Positions 11,301 through 26,039 of a stretch of 64,000 bases of DNA are shown piece after piece. The DNA lies in assembly GCF_001659605.2 (NCBI RefSeq), contig NC_035162.2, positions 4,359,248-4,423,247 of the forward strand, read 5' to 3'. The translations under genes and the position numbers were made by a program. The first letter of the stretch is position 1. Every line of letters starts with the position of its first letter. Under the pieces are notes generated by a model, which ran no database searches, was not told the DNA's origin, and was given only the letters and a program-made list of their open reading frames with translations. Source of the stretch: Manihot esculenta (taxonomy: Eukaryota; Streptophyta; Magnoliopsida; Malpighiales; Euphorbiaceae).

Positions 11301-13326
11301 CTTGGTTCTATTCTTTTTCTAGGAGCATGCTTACTTCTTCACGTATCAGTGGTAATGCTCTTTTTCTTTTTCTTTTTTCTTTCCCATATAAATAAATATT
11401 TATTCCTTTCTCATGGGTGACTATGATTTCAATCTATTTTTCTAAAATATTATACATAAATTATTAATTAACTTTAATATACATTTATATATGTATTAAA
11501 TTTTTATACTTAATGATTTTTAACTAATATTTTTAAAATATGAAACTAATACGTGTCACTGGGCACACCAATTTTTATACTTTACTCGATGATTTTTATC
11601 CTCTCTCACCGCCATCATTTTCAAACGAAGTGATTAATTCTGAAATTTTCTCTCTCACGGTGTGATCTTAAAACCTACGTTCAATTTTATACGTCATAAT
11701 CATGGTGTTCTCGAGATAGAATTTTCTCAGAAATCATCGTCAGGATTTGTCTACATAGAATTTATTTTCTTATTTTATTTTATTAACATTATAATCAATT
11801 AAATTATAAATTAATTTTTTAATAATTTTTATAAAAATACAACTATTTAACTCTTAAATTTTATAAAATATAATTATTTAATATCTAAAAATTAAAAACA
11901 CATCTAATTCACATTCATCTAAATTCAATAAAAAATTTGCGTTTAAGAACATAATAATAAAAGTGAGGAAGTAAATATTAATAATAAAAATATTAAAATA
12001 GTAACTGAAATTTTTTTTTAAAAAAAATTCTGATATCAAATTATTTATTTAGAAATAAAATCTAAAAAATCTGCTTTAAATTGATTAGTTATTAATAGTC
12101 TGAGATTCAGAAAATGGGACTTACAGTAGTTGAGTGAATTTAGATGAAGAGGAAGAAATTCCTCCTTTTTTATTTCCTTATCTTTGTTTGCTAGTGACGT
12201 CTAACGATCTCTCTATTATATTGCCACATGTCTATATCATGCGAGTCATACGTAGAAAAGTATCAAAATTTTTATTCACGTCAAGCGGCCATTATCTTTG
12301 TTTGCTAATGACGTCTAACGGTCTCTCTATTATATTGCCACATGTCTATATCATGCGAGTCATAACTAAATTCAATAAGAAAAAGTCCAGTTCGATGACA
12401 TGACACAAGAAAGAATAGCAGATCTAATCACTTCGTATCCTCGTCTGTTTGCACGCAAAAAAGAATTAATGGCCGCTTGACGTGGATAAAAATTTTGATA
12501 CCTTGTGGACAATTATGCCTAGGTTAGAACTAGAAATATTAGACCGATCATTTAAAGAAGGTTTCATGGGTCTGACCTTGTTTTGGTGAAATCCAGCGTG
12601 CAGTAATCACTTATGAATTGTAAAGATTTTGATATTATGTAACCTAATATCTACTGTTTTGTGTTGAAAATAGCAACCAATTGGCATTTTTGTCCTTCTT
12701 TTTAGTGACAAAGAAGAGGTGTTTTCATTTTTCAAATTTCAGTCACCCAGTATTTATCATTATTATAAAATATAATCAACATGATTTTATATTATTTACC
12801 AAAATTTATGCATAATTAATTATTTTATTTTAATATACAAAATCTGTACTAATATTTAATTTAAGCATGGTAGAATTGGCATTTCATAATTATATAAATA
12901 AATTTAAAACAATTATTTTTATTTTTAAACAATTTTTTAATTTAATAAAATGAATTAGACTTGATTTCGTTTTCAGAGACCTAAACATTAATCCTGATAT
13001 ATATAATATGGTAAGAGGATATTTTCTATGACGAGTATTTAGAAAACATCGTTGTATGATCTGTTGGATATTGGTTATTATTGCTTTGAATCATTAAAAA
13101 TTGCTACCACCTAACAAAAAGTCTTAACTAATAGTGAATCTATAAGATAAGATTTTTTTTATGATAGCTTTTTCAAAGATAGATATGATATTAGGACTAA
13201 ACAACAAACATAAAACAAAAGAATTCCGACCAAGACAATCTGACCAGTCTTTGTTTTCAGAATACCAAATTATAAAAAAGATTTTTTTTTTAAAAAGAGC
13301 TTATAATTTTGCATATATAAGCAACA
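11301..13326. other. AT-rich spacer with nested repeats
   Basis: There is no gene support here. It is mostly AT-rich, apart from a repeat cluster at 12181-12501 listed separately. Confidence 0.5.
12181..12501. repeat. Nested repeat: 70-bp direct repeat plus 35-bp inverted repeat
   Basis: Segments 12181-12250 and 12295-12364 are nearly identical direct repeats with two visible mismatches, both starting tctttgtttgct. Between them, 12260-12294 (gtatcaaaatttttattcac onward) is repeated in inverted orientation at 12467-12501 with one mismatch. The inverted arms bracket the second direct repeat, as in a small TIR element with a local tandem duplication. No coding potential is seen. Confidence 0.75.
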
Positions 13327-13400
13327 GCCCTGCATTTTGCTTTCTCTAATACACAATTAGGCTTTCCTCTTTCCCTGTCTACGACAACAACAATACAAAG
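13327..13400 (-). repeat. Duplicated scrap of the SCPL 3' end
   Basis: The run cattttgctttctctaatac at 13332 and the following CTCTTTCCCT...CTAC.ACAACAATA match 17297-17370, which holds the last codons and 3' end of the carboxypeptidase gene. It lies just beyond the upstream side of EXO70 copy 1's unit, in the orientation expected if one tandem duplication carried EXO70 plus the end of its neighbour. The homology stops near 13400. Confidence 0.7.
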
Positions 13401-13899
13401 TCAGTTTATTTTATTCGTAGAAAATAATTTATATTTAAAGAATATTTTATATGAAAAATTTTTTCATGAAAATTATTTTTTAATAAATAATTTATTTTTA
13501 TTATTAAATTTTAATTTAAAAAATAATATATATTAATAAATTTATATATAAAAATCTTAATAAAATACTATTATTATACATATAAAATTTTAGGAGTCTT
13601 ATGTTGCAAATTAAAATTTAACAACAATATCCATAGTTGAGAACAAGGGCTTTTCTTTTCAGCCCCTTCAACACAACCAGGCTAGACTCCGTCCAACATG
13701 TTATCTCCAAGTAGTCCTACAACATTTAAGGCTATGTGGGTCAACTTGCCGCCCAGTTAATGAACTTGGCAACGGCCATGGGCCACCACTTGGATGTGAT
13801 CACAAGTACTGTCCTTGAATTCTACCAGGACTGTCCTTGAATTCTACCAGGACATTGAACTGAAGATAGAAGAATAAGTTGAGGTTTGAGTCTTGACCA
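13401..13899. other. Spacer and 3' flank of EXO70 copy 2
   Basis: From about 13660 on it resembles the 3' flank of copy 1. It contains a short tandem duplication at about 13809-13852 (two copies of ctgtccttgaattctaccag). The AT-rich part at 13405-13640 shows nothing recognisable. Confidence 0.55.
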
Positions 13900-15663
13900 T
13901 TAAATCACAAAAAAAAATCTCCTGTAGGGCAGTGATTTTTTAGACCCCTGGAAGAGATCCAGTAAAAAATTTTCTAAGTCGTCAAAACTGTACTTAACGT
14001 TCTTGGGGGTTATAAAATTGGAATATCTTCCCACAAATGTTCGGTAGGCCTGAATCACCTTAGTTGTTATTGAAATATGCAAATCTTCTCGAAGCGCAGC
14101 ATCAGGGATGAGCCATGCTGTTTGAGTCCTGTAAACCTCCTCAAAAGCAAGATGAAACCTCCGAAGCTTCTCCTTGATAAGGTTTTTTGAGACAGAATAA
14201 GAAGGTCCCACAACCATCAACAAAGACAACACTGAAACCCAAGTAGTTCTCTCGTAGCTCATCAGACGCTGTTGGACTTTCCAGTTGAGCTTTCGTATCC
14301 AGTCATCAGCAAATAAATGCATAAGTTTCAAATTGTCAAGCTCTTGAGCCATGTAATGTATGTTGTTCATCAAGAAGATATGCTGCAAGGAAGGATCCCT
14401 GTATAACTTGGCCGTGTCATCGAGGTTGCATTCTAGAATTGAAGCAACAGATCGGCAGTGGAGAGCCATAGGGGAAGCATCATATGTAATTCCACTTGGG
14501 ACAGGGGACAATGAAATGGGATCCTCTCCGTCAAGACCCTTAAGTAGAAAATTGAGGGTCTCATGATAGTCATTCAGAGTGTTGATATAATTCATAACAT
14601 ACCTAGTGAGATCATGAATTCCTCCTCCGGCACAAGGATGTGGCGGCACACCTGTCTCAATGGCGTTCTCAAAATCAAGATATGCTTCCATTACAGAGTC
14701 TCTTAATCTCCATAGAATCTCACCACCGTTAGTTCTAACAAAAAAATCATGCTCTCCAAAAATCAGTTGAGTGAGCCTTTTCTCGCTTGGAAGATAGACT
14801 GACACAAAGATCTTCATAGCCTGAACCCATTTCGTGATCTGGGAATTCAGACTACCCCACTCCAACTTCACCACATCCTCAAAGCTAACTTCCTTCTTTT
14901 TGAGGATAAAGAAACATTCATCCAATGCATCTCTTCTAACACTGATATATGCCTGGGAACATTCATCACCATAACCGGAAATGAACATCAAATTTGCAAT
15001 CTTTCTGAGGTGAGAAATTACTTCTGGATTAACCAAATCAATGATGAATTCCTCTGAAGTTCTGCTAATGCTATCTCTACTAATTAATGGCTCAACTGAT
15101 CCATCTCCAAGAGAGATCACAGAACCCGGTTCTGTACCACACTCTTCACTTAAACAGAAAGACATGCGCTCTGGCTCAAATGCTCGTCTGTTCTGATCAA
15201 GGTGGTGCTTGAACTCTTCCTCAAGCCTTCCCATTGCTATTTGAAGGATATCACGTGCCCTCGTCAATAGCTCCTTTTTTCCATCATCTTTATTCAAAGA
15301 CAAAGTCTCCAACCTTTCAGCCAACTTTCTGGCTTCTTCAGTGGCATTTAGAAACTGAGTAGCTTCATCAAGACCGGAATCCCGCATCATAGACTGATCT
15401 GTCTCCCAACTCATAATCTTCTCCTGAATAAAATTTAGTTGTCCTTCAATCTCACCGGGTGTATCAACCTTGATTTCATTGACCGTGCTTGTGTTAAACA
15501 ATTGAGTGTCCAGGTCTGCCAAAATTTTCTTGGCATCATCAGTAACGTTCTTTTTTGATCCGGAAGCCCTTGCAATGTGTTTCGCCGCAGCAGTCAAGGA
15601 TTTTTCTGTTTCCAACTCTGGAATCACAGAGCCACAATCCCCTATAGCTACAGAATCCTCCAT
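13900..15663 (-). CDS. Exocyst subunit EXO70 family protein (copy 2, internally shortened)
   Basis: This is a single exon encoding 587 aa from the first in-frame ATG (15661-15663), beginning MEDSVAIGDCG. It is a tandem paralogue of the gene at 8620-10569, with close similarity over most of its length in coding sequence and both flanks. Its Exo70 domain lacks about 60 residues. Where copy 1 runs from TEQLFVDL through LLNFGEAISIGPHKPEKLF to GVRNDC (about residues 293-368), copy 2 has only a short segment around QLIFGEHDFFVRTNG. The reading frame is intact, so the loss is in frame. The N-terminus repeats a short EDS.A unit just upstream of and across the start. The missing part lies in the helical rod of the C-terminal domain, so a folded exocyst subunit is doubtful, although the open frame argues against long neutral decay. 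Confidence 0.9.
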   Translation of the reverse strand: MEDSVAIGDCGSVIPELETEKSLTAAAKHIARASGSKKNVTDDAKKILADLDTQLFNTSTVNEIKVDTPGEIEGQLNFIQEKIMSWETDQSMMRDSGLDEATQFLNATEEARKLAERLETLSLNKDDGKKELLTRARDILQIAMGRLEEEFKHHLDQNRRAFEPERMSFCLSEECGTEPGSVISLGDGSVEPLISRDSISRTSEEFIIDLVNPEVISHLRKIANLMFISGYGDECSQAYISVRRDALDECFFILKKKEVSFEDVVKLEWGSLNSQITKWVQAMKIFVSVYLPSEKRLTQLIFGEHDFFVRTNGGEILWRLRDSVMEAYLDFENAIETGVPPHPCAGGGIHDLTRYVMNYINTLNDYHETLNFLLKGLDGEDPISLSPVPSGITYDASPMALHCRSVASILECNLDDTAKLYRDPSLQHIFLMNNIHYMAQELDNLKLMHLFADDWIRKLNWKVQQRLMSYERTTWVSVLSLLMVVGPSYSVSKNLIKEKLRRFHLAFEEVYRTQTAWLIPDAALREDLHISITTKVIQAYRTFVGRYSNFITPKNVKYSFDDLENFLLDLFQGSKKSLPYRRFFFVI

Positions 15664-16340
15664 AGCTATAGAATCCTCAAACACCAACCCAAGTGATCAC
15701 TTTTTAGGTTTTCAACAAGCAAATTGAATTCAGGCGCACACTTGCTCGTCTTAGATTACGGTGATAGAAGAGTTTCTAAACTCCCAAGTAATATCCTTTC
15801 AATTCCCAAAAATCAGGGTTTCTAGATAGAAAGTTCAAGTATCGGATGCCAAATGATTACCGGTGAAAACGGCAAATCATGAACAACTGATCAAATAAAG
15901 AAAAGAAACACAACTACAAAAGCATAAAATCAATATGATTACAACTTCCAGTTGCAATAATGAATTATTAGTATAAACAGAACTTCAAATAACTGTTATA
16001 AGCAATCTCCAAATGAAAGAAGAAAGACTCGAAAGCTGAAGATCGCAACAGTAACAAGGAAAACGTGCACACACCAGAAGAAGGATGCAAAGAAATGCTA
16101 TAAACAAAGACAAAAAGAAGATGAAGACAGAAACATAAAAATTATTTTTAAAATAAATTGAAGCACACCTGAAAAAAATTTGCAAGATCTGCGAAGGGGA
16201 ATTGCAAAGCAGCAGCAAACGAAAGAAAGTGAAGGGTTTCAGATAAAAGGTATCCACCTGTACGGTGAGTACAAAGAAGAACCTAAGACAGTTTCCTTTA
16301 TGGACGTTCGTCGAAGGTCGAAGGTTTCTTTTTTTTTTTT
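15664..16340 (-). promoter_or_regulatory. 5' leader of EXO70 copy 2
   Basis: This is the counterpart of 10570-11300, with the same donor-like site (minus-strand TTTCAG/GTGTGC) near 16170. The homologous stretch ends close to a run of about 22 T at 16328-16350. Confidence 0.5.
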
Positions 16341-17322
16341 TTTTTTTTTTTTCTTTTTTCAGCTGGTTTTATGATTTTAAGAGTTCAAATGTGCTACTTA
16401 CCTTTCAATAAATAATTTAACTAAATTATATAAAGTAAATAAGTTGTTTATCCTTTATTTTAAAAATTATTTTTTTAAAAAAATAAAAAAAATATTAATT
16501 AAATAAAAAAAATTTTACGCTTTCTAAAAATTTTAAATTTTTTAACTAAATTATTTCCGCTATAACAAAACTAATTATTCTTCCTCTTCTGTCCTTACTT
16601 TTCACATATATTCTAATCAAATTCTTCTTTTGAATAAAATAAAATAAAATAAAATTATAATAATAAATTAATATTATATACTATAGCAATATAAATAACA
16701 GAAAATAAATAATAATTTTAAAAAAATAAAAAATATTAAAAATTATAAAAGAAATAAAGTATAAATTATTAAAAATTTATTAATTACATATAAAATTATA
16801 AAAAATATAAAAATTATATTTTAATTAAAATAATTAAAAACATATTAAATTTTATTAAAATATATTTTATTAATTAATATATTTAACATAAAAATAAATC
16901 TAATTAAATTCATATATTTTTGCTAAAATCTATTAAGTACAATTTAATTTTTTTTATTCAATTAAACGATTGCACTTTTGATTAAAGATAAAATAAATTT
17001 TAATTTAGTATTTTATTAATTTTTAATAATAAAATTTATTTTTTAATTTTAAAATTATTTACTATTTACTATTTTTTAATTTTTATATTATTTAAAATAT
17101 TAAATTTTTAATATTTAAAAAAATATTATATCAAATAAAAATTTATTTGACACTCAAATAAAAATATAAAAATTTAATTGTCTAAAATATTAAATTGAAT
17201 TATCCTAAATAATTTTGCCTTTCAATTATTCCCACCAAATCATTGAAATCAATAATTAAACTAATGCAAAATTACAAGCAAAACCTTCCCCAATCATACA
17301 TTTTGCTTTCTCTAATACACAA
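16341..17322. other. Extremely AT-rich spacer
   Basis: This holds long A/T runs with TAAAATTA-type micro-repeats. No gene, RNA or clear terminal repeats were recognised. The last bases are the 3' flank of the carboxypeptidase gene. Confidence 0.5.
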
Positions 17323-20176
<2,854 letters not shown>

Positions 20177-21146
20177 GGACATATATGGTCCTAATAAGAG
20201 AAGACTACGTAGTGCAAGATGATCATTAATTTATTCAAAACATTTGTAAAAGAGTGTTTTATAGAGCAGATTGGCTTCCCGTGCCCGCCAGGAGTCCTCA
20301 GTACTCGAAGTCTATATATGGGCAAGAAGGTGACAATGGCTACGCGTGATGATGGCTGTTTTGGACTTGCAGTACTGCCCTTCCCATCAAAAAGGTGGTC
20401 TGCTCACAATGTTATGCTCAAAAGCCCTGCACCTTTTTTTTTTTTTCTCTACTACATTGAGGACTGTGGCCGAAATTAGGGGCGGTGAAGATCTGAATTT
20501 TCTCTATTAAATTAATTTAAACTAATATGATTGCATTATAAAATTCTTTTTATTTAATTCTTTCCATCAAATTGGAAATTAATGGGCACAAAAACGTTTT
20601 CTCCACTTAAAATTTAAAAACCTAAAGTAATATTTAAGTGACAACTGACAAGCGATTTAGAAACAATGATAGCGTATGTGTGGATACTGTAATTAAGGAT
20701 CAGCAACTGCAACAACAAGCAACTGCAACAAGGCAACCTTGGATACGTAGCTTACAACAGGCCTTTGCTCACCACACACGTGCCACCATCTACTTTCCAA
20801 TCATTTCTTTCCATATGGTCAACCTTTCTGTCTTTCTTTTTTTTGTTTTTTTTGAACTGCAACATTTCTGTCTTTCGTACCTCTGCTAGCTGATGCCTAT
20901 GACATATAATCTTATGAAAAAAAAAAACTTTTAAATTGATCTTTTTTCTCATCCACTTAATTATATATTTAAATATATCAGGAAAAAAAAACACAATTTA
21001 ATGTTTATTTTTTTAAAATGATTTATATTTTTTATTCACTAAATCTTTCAAATGTTTTAAATATTTAAAATATTTTATTTTTTATAAAGTAACTAAACCT
21101 TAAATAATAATAATAATAATGATAATTAAACACTCATATATTTAGG
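20177..21146. other. Spacer upstream of the SCPL gene
   Basis: This contains the SCPL promoter region (no clear TATA assigned), short poly-T tracts at about 20437 and 20830, a small CAACTGCAACAA repeat near 20705 and AT-rich sequence. No gene is supported. Confidence 0.45.
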
Positions 21147-22528
21147 TTCTAACTATAGTTTCGTTTGGAAGAGTATTTTGTCTTCTCAACAAATGTTGCA
21201 ACGTGGGATAAGGTGGCGAATTGGTGATGGTAAGCATGTTTTTGTTGTTAATTGCCCTTGAATTCCTCGGGATATTGGTTTTATACCTTTAGATGAGGCG
21301 ATGTTTGTTCCTGAAGCTATGAGAGTATGTGATTTGTTTGTTGAAGGTGAGCTGCGTTGGGATGTAGAGAAGCTAATGAATATTTTTAGTGTTGCTGACA
21401 TGAGAGCTATTCTTACTATTCCATTGCCTCTATTCCCAAAATCGGATAAATTAATTTGGCACTTGTATAAGAAGGGTGTGTACTCAGTTAAATCTGCCTA
21501 TTTTTGTGCCTTAGAATTGTCGGGTAGGACTGGTGTGCTGGGTTATAATGATGGGTGGAATCGTCTTTGGTCTCTTGATGTTCCTCCCAAAGTTCGGGAT
21601 TTTCTTTGGCGTACTTGTCGTGGAGTGCTTCCTACTCGGGATATTCTTTTGAGGAGTGGGATACATGTACCTGCTGCATGTCTTTTTTGTGATCATGATG
21701 AATCTATTTCACATGTTTTTTTGCATTGTCCAATGGCTGTTGAGTTATGGAGACTTGCTGGTTTTTCTACTGCTGTTGATTTTTCTATATTCATGGATTT
21801 CTTTATTTATATTTATAATACTTTTGGCAGAGAAAGGACTGTACGTATGGCTATACATGCATGGAAGTTATGGCATGCCAGGAATTAAAGATTGTGGGTC
21901 AATAAAGTTTTGTCACCCAGTGAGGTTCATCATGCTGCTAGTTCCTATTTTAATGATTATGTGGCTTCACTTGTGTCTCGACCAAGGACGTTATCCCACC
22001 CATCTGTTCCTCGTGTGCTCCCATTGGTTGAGGCTACCACTCTTGAAGTTGATTGGATTGCATTCATTGATTGTGCAGTCTTTACTAGTGCTGATTTGTT
22101 CGGTTTTGCAGCAGTATTTGAGGACTTGGAAGGCTTCTTTTCCATTGCAATTTCGGGTTTCTATGAGGGGGGTGGGCAACCTGTTATTGCTGAAGTTTTG
22201 GCCTTGCGTCAATGTTTATCTTATACTAGAGATTGTTTTCTTCAGGCGGGTTGTATTTTTACGGATAATCAATCCTTAGCCTTGGCTATTCGCTCTCCTC
22301 TGGATGACTTTTCAGAGTTTGGATTAGTTGTTTCTGATTGCAAAGATGTTATGCGGTCTCAGGGTAACATTCATGTTTGTTGGGTACGGCGTTAAGAAAA
22401 TAGAGCCGCCCATTTATTAGCTAGAGAGTCTATTCATCATGGTAGATTCAAGATTTGGATTGACATTCCTGATTGTCCCTTGGATTATTATTCTACAAGA
22501 TAAATAAAATCTTTCTTGATTAAAAAAA
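21147..22528 (+). mobile_element. 5'-truncated non-LTR retrotransposon (LINE) relic
   Basis: One reading frame can be followed from about 21150 to the TAA at 22501-22503. It is interrupted only by stops at 21258-21260 (TGA), 21886-21888 (TAA) and 22393-22395 (TAA), with no frameshift. The frame encodes the end of a plant LINE polyprotein. First comes the segment RWRIGDGKHVFV, then a reverse-transcriptase zinc-binding domain (VPPKVRDFLWRTCRGVLPTR and C-x2-C...H-x4-H-x4-C in LFCDHDESISHVFLHCP). An RNase H-like domain follows (FTDNQSLALAI; NRAAHLLARES). An A-rich tail follows at 22522. The reverse-transcriptase core and endonuclease are missing, as expected for 5'-truncated insertion. Target-site duplications could not be set with confidence in the AT-rich flanks. 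Confidence 0.88.
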
Positions 22529-24134
22529 TATATATATATTTAAATAAATTTAAAAATTTTCAAATTCTACCTGTAAATCCTTTACATTTGAAAACAAAAA
22601 TAATAATAACCAAATGAGTAGGCACACGTGCACTAATTGACATGTGCTCGCCTTGGATACGATGTGCCTTACTTTTATTTTTTTAGTTCAAATGATTTCA
22701 TGTATAATTGAAATTTAAATAGTTTCATTTTTATAAATCTGATTATATATCATTTTAAATCACATATCAAATTAATATACTACCAAAAAATCAAATCAAA
22801 ATTAACTACTTTTAATTATAAAATATCATATTTAATTACATATTTTATGTGTAAAGAATCCTCAGCACACACGATTAATAATATATTAATATTTTTTTAA
22901 AAATAAAATTTATTAGATTTAAGATAGAAAAGGCTCAAAATTCAAAAAAAAATCCAATATATTAATATTTAAAAAAAATTTAATGGTTAATCCTCCATTA
23001 TTTGTGGTAATTAAAAATTAGAGAAAAATCTAAATTGTCGCTTAATTACTTTGGGTATTGATAATTTTTGAAGGAAAATTTTCTCCCACTAAAAAGTTAT
23101 GATATTATATTAAAAATCTAATAACATAAATTAATTAATTAATTTTTAAAATCTCATGAATATTTTGACTTCAAAAAAAATCTCATGAATATTTAATTAT
23201 TTTTTTAATACTGCGAGGTTAAAAAATAATTTTTTTTATAAGAAAGTGAATTATAAAATGTGTCCAAAAGCATCTAATCATATTATTTTTTGATGTTTAC
23301 TTGGGTAATTGGGATTGTTTCTATAATGTCAAAAGTAATCAATAATTGTTAACCTTATTGGATGTCAAATTATATCATATCACAACAAAATCTCTATGGT
23401 TTATTTATCTATTTTTATTTTTATAAATAAAAATAAATTATAAATTTCAAAATCATGGGTCCCATTTAGATAAATCTCATATGTGCTAACTAAACCTACC
23501 CGTTAATTATTAGAAGATTATAAACTGCTTATAAATATAGAAAAAATAAGTCGGATTTTTAATTTATTTTATATTTAATCCACAGAAGAACATCATCAAT
23601 AACAAATTTAATTTTTTTAGAAAGGTTTGAATTTTATGAGAGATAATAGTAGATAAACACCATATATAATTTGTTATTTCATGCACAATTAAATTATCAC
23701 TATTAATAATCATCACATCAATAGCTGTCAAGGGAAATTTGGGTTGAATAATATTGTTATAATTTCTTTTTTGAGTTGATAATATCATGAATTAGCTAAC
23801 ATTTCTTTAGACCCACAAGTCTATGGTTGGCAAGCTAACTTGTCTTTTTGGGCGAATAGAATTTGACCGTTGAGACCCATTCAGTTGGCCCAACACTTAT
23901 TTTAAATTTCTTCGTTTATTCTATGTTGAATTGACTCCTAAATTGGACCGTTGGAAACCCGCCCTCTACTTCAAACTCCAAAGGCTATTTCCATTAAACC
24001 CCTCTTCAAATTGTTCATGTTTCCATTCTCTCTACTCATCTCATCTGCGTTTTGTACTTTCTTGACAATATTTGGGTCATAAATTCTGCTTCTCTGACGC
24101 TTTCTTTTCTGGGTTTCCTGTTCCATTAGCTACA
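22529..24134. other. AT-rich spacer and 5' region of the 115-aa gene
   Basis: No coding region is supported between the LINE tail and the ATG at 24135. From about 23820 the sequence becomes less AT-rich with pyrimidine-rich stretches (for example ccattctctctactcatctc near 24023), consistent with a promoter and 5' UTR. Confidence 0.45.
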
Positions 24135-24697
24135 ATGGAAAACCTGCAACAAACGCCTGAAAGGGACCCAATGCAATCTGAGGCCACCTTGTTCGATTGC
24201 TCTAATAAACCACCTCAGAATCAAAATATTGATCCACAATCTTTAAACTCTAGCAGTGATTTGTGTAAAAGTAGCACCCCAGATCGCCTCAAAGTTCCTA
24301 TGGCATTCAAGTACTCTGAAAGGTACTTGAACAGAGTTCCTTCTCTCTATTTTTTTTTTTAGGAGTTCCTTCAACAATTAATTGCTTAAACTTTTTTCTG
24401 CTTTGGCTACTGCTTTCAGGTATAGAAGCCCAACTGACCTTATGGTGTCACCAATTACAAAAGGCCTTCTTGCAAGAAACAGAAAGGGTGGTGGCGGTGC
24501 AGCTGCCCTCTTGCCCCCGAGCACGAATCAGCCCAAGGTATATAACTAAACAGCTTACTGGGGTAGCAGTTTTGATCTCGGTTGGTTCTTGGTGCTTATA
24601 GAGTTATAGTTGCAGGTGGAAATAATCTTTGGTTCATGTGTTATTGTTGCTGCAGGTTCAAGAAGTAAGCTCAGAATCTGGTCTCTTCCCAGAATGA
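24135..24697 (+). CDS. Small plant protein of unknown function (115 aa)
   Basis: There are three exons, 24135-24322, 24420-24537 and 24656-24697, with GT/AG borders and a continuous frame. The start is the ATG at 24135-24137 (MENLQQTPERD). The N-terminal half is polar and low in complexity (Gln, Ser, Pro, Asn). The second half holds a compact block, DRLKVPMAFKYSERYRSPTD followed by LMVSPITKGLLARNRKGGG, with the phase-2 intron splitting an arginine codon inside ERYR. I have an impression of similar short plant proteins with this block but cannot name the family. There is no signal peptide, membrane segment or catalytic motif. The basic KGLLARNRKGG stretch could serve nuclear localisation or binding, which is inference. 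Confidence 0.78.
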
Positions 24698-26039
24698 AAT
24701 ATTGCGTAGTATATTGGTTTATATATCTCAATAGTCAGATGGGTTCTTGATCTTATAGTTGTAGAAGTTCTCTGTAGTTGTTTTTAGTTAATTACAAGAA
24801 AAAATTTGTCTAAGATGTATTCATATATTGAAATTTGATATTCTCTAATTACTTGTCAGCTATTTTGCAATATCAGACTAAAAATATAAATGGATGTGGT
24901 GATTCATATTCTGCTATTTTAAAATTAAAAAAAAATTCAAATAAATTTTTATAAAATTATGTATGATTTTAATTATTTTTAAGTTAGAAAAATTAAATCT
25001 TCTTATTAATTAACTAAAAATAAATCAATTAAATTAAATTTTTATAAAATTCTTAATTATAAATAAAATTAAAAATATTACAAATTTAAATAAGATGCCA
25101 CTTTCATATTTTCAAACAATAAAAACAACTGATAAAAATTATGCATAATTTTTTTATTAAAAATATTTTAATTAATAAACAAATAATGAAGAGATTTCAA
25201 ATTTAAATTTTAAATACATAACAACTTTAAAATTTTATAAAGAAATGCTTTGTTACTTGACTATTTGTTACTTGACTATTTGTCGATGCGAATTCTATTT
25301 AATCGAATAGATGAATTTTATATAGCGGCATAAAAAATTATTTTAACCAAAAACAAATATATGTATATTGACTATATCAACAAAAAAATCTTCTATAATG
25401 TGGACCTAAAACCAACTTAAACATACTCCAACTTGGGATTATATTTGTAACTAGAACATTCGGGAGGATTAAGATTTAAAATGAATTGCGGTTACGCCGT
25501 CGAGTCCATTCTTCTAACAAGTAACAGTTTGACAAACTTGTCTTTTTCCCGCATAGGCAGTTAATTACTAGGTTAAAATTGGAACCAACTTCAGTTACTT
25601 TTTTTGGTAAGTCGAACCAATATCAGTTGCTTAGTTGCTGAGAAGAAAGCGAAAATGTCTCTTGTCCTTCCTCTTCTTACATGTAAATCATAGTTGTTTT
25701 CTTAACTTCCCTGCCCTAAATACTCTTTTCTTGTTTACATGTTGTCTTGTCATGGTCCCCGTCTTACTGCACGCTGATTTTTAATATGTACATATTCTGT
25801 GGATTCAGCTCTATGTTCAATTAGCTTCTCACCAACCTTTGTGCATTTCCTGCTTTTGGGAATTGAAGATTTTGGGTTATCAAATTGAAAGTAACTTTAA
25901 CTTTTGATGCTTACGTTTGTTTATCTATGCTTGTTTCTTTTGTGTTTAGTGTTTATCTTCATTCTCCATTGCAGACTGAATTTCTCCGAGCGTGGTAACT
26001 GATAAGATAAAGGTAAGATTAGGTAAGATTATTGGTATC
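24698..26039. other. Spacer, then probable 5' UTR region of the next gene
   Basis: 24780-25430 is AT-rich, with a short duplication (ttgttacttgactatttg twice near 25250-25282). From about 25640 the sequence looks transcribed: it is pyrimidine-rich and leads to an acceptor-like site before the ATG at 26040. A 5' UTR intron is plausible but not proven. Confidence 0.45.
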
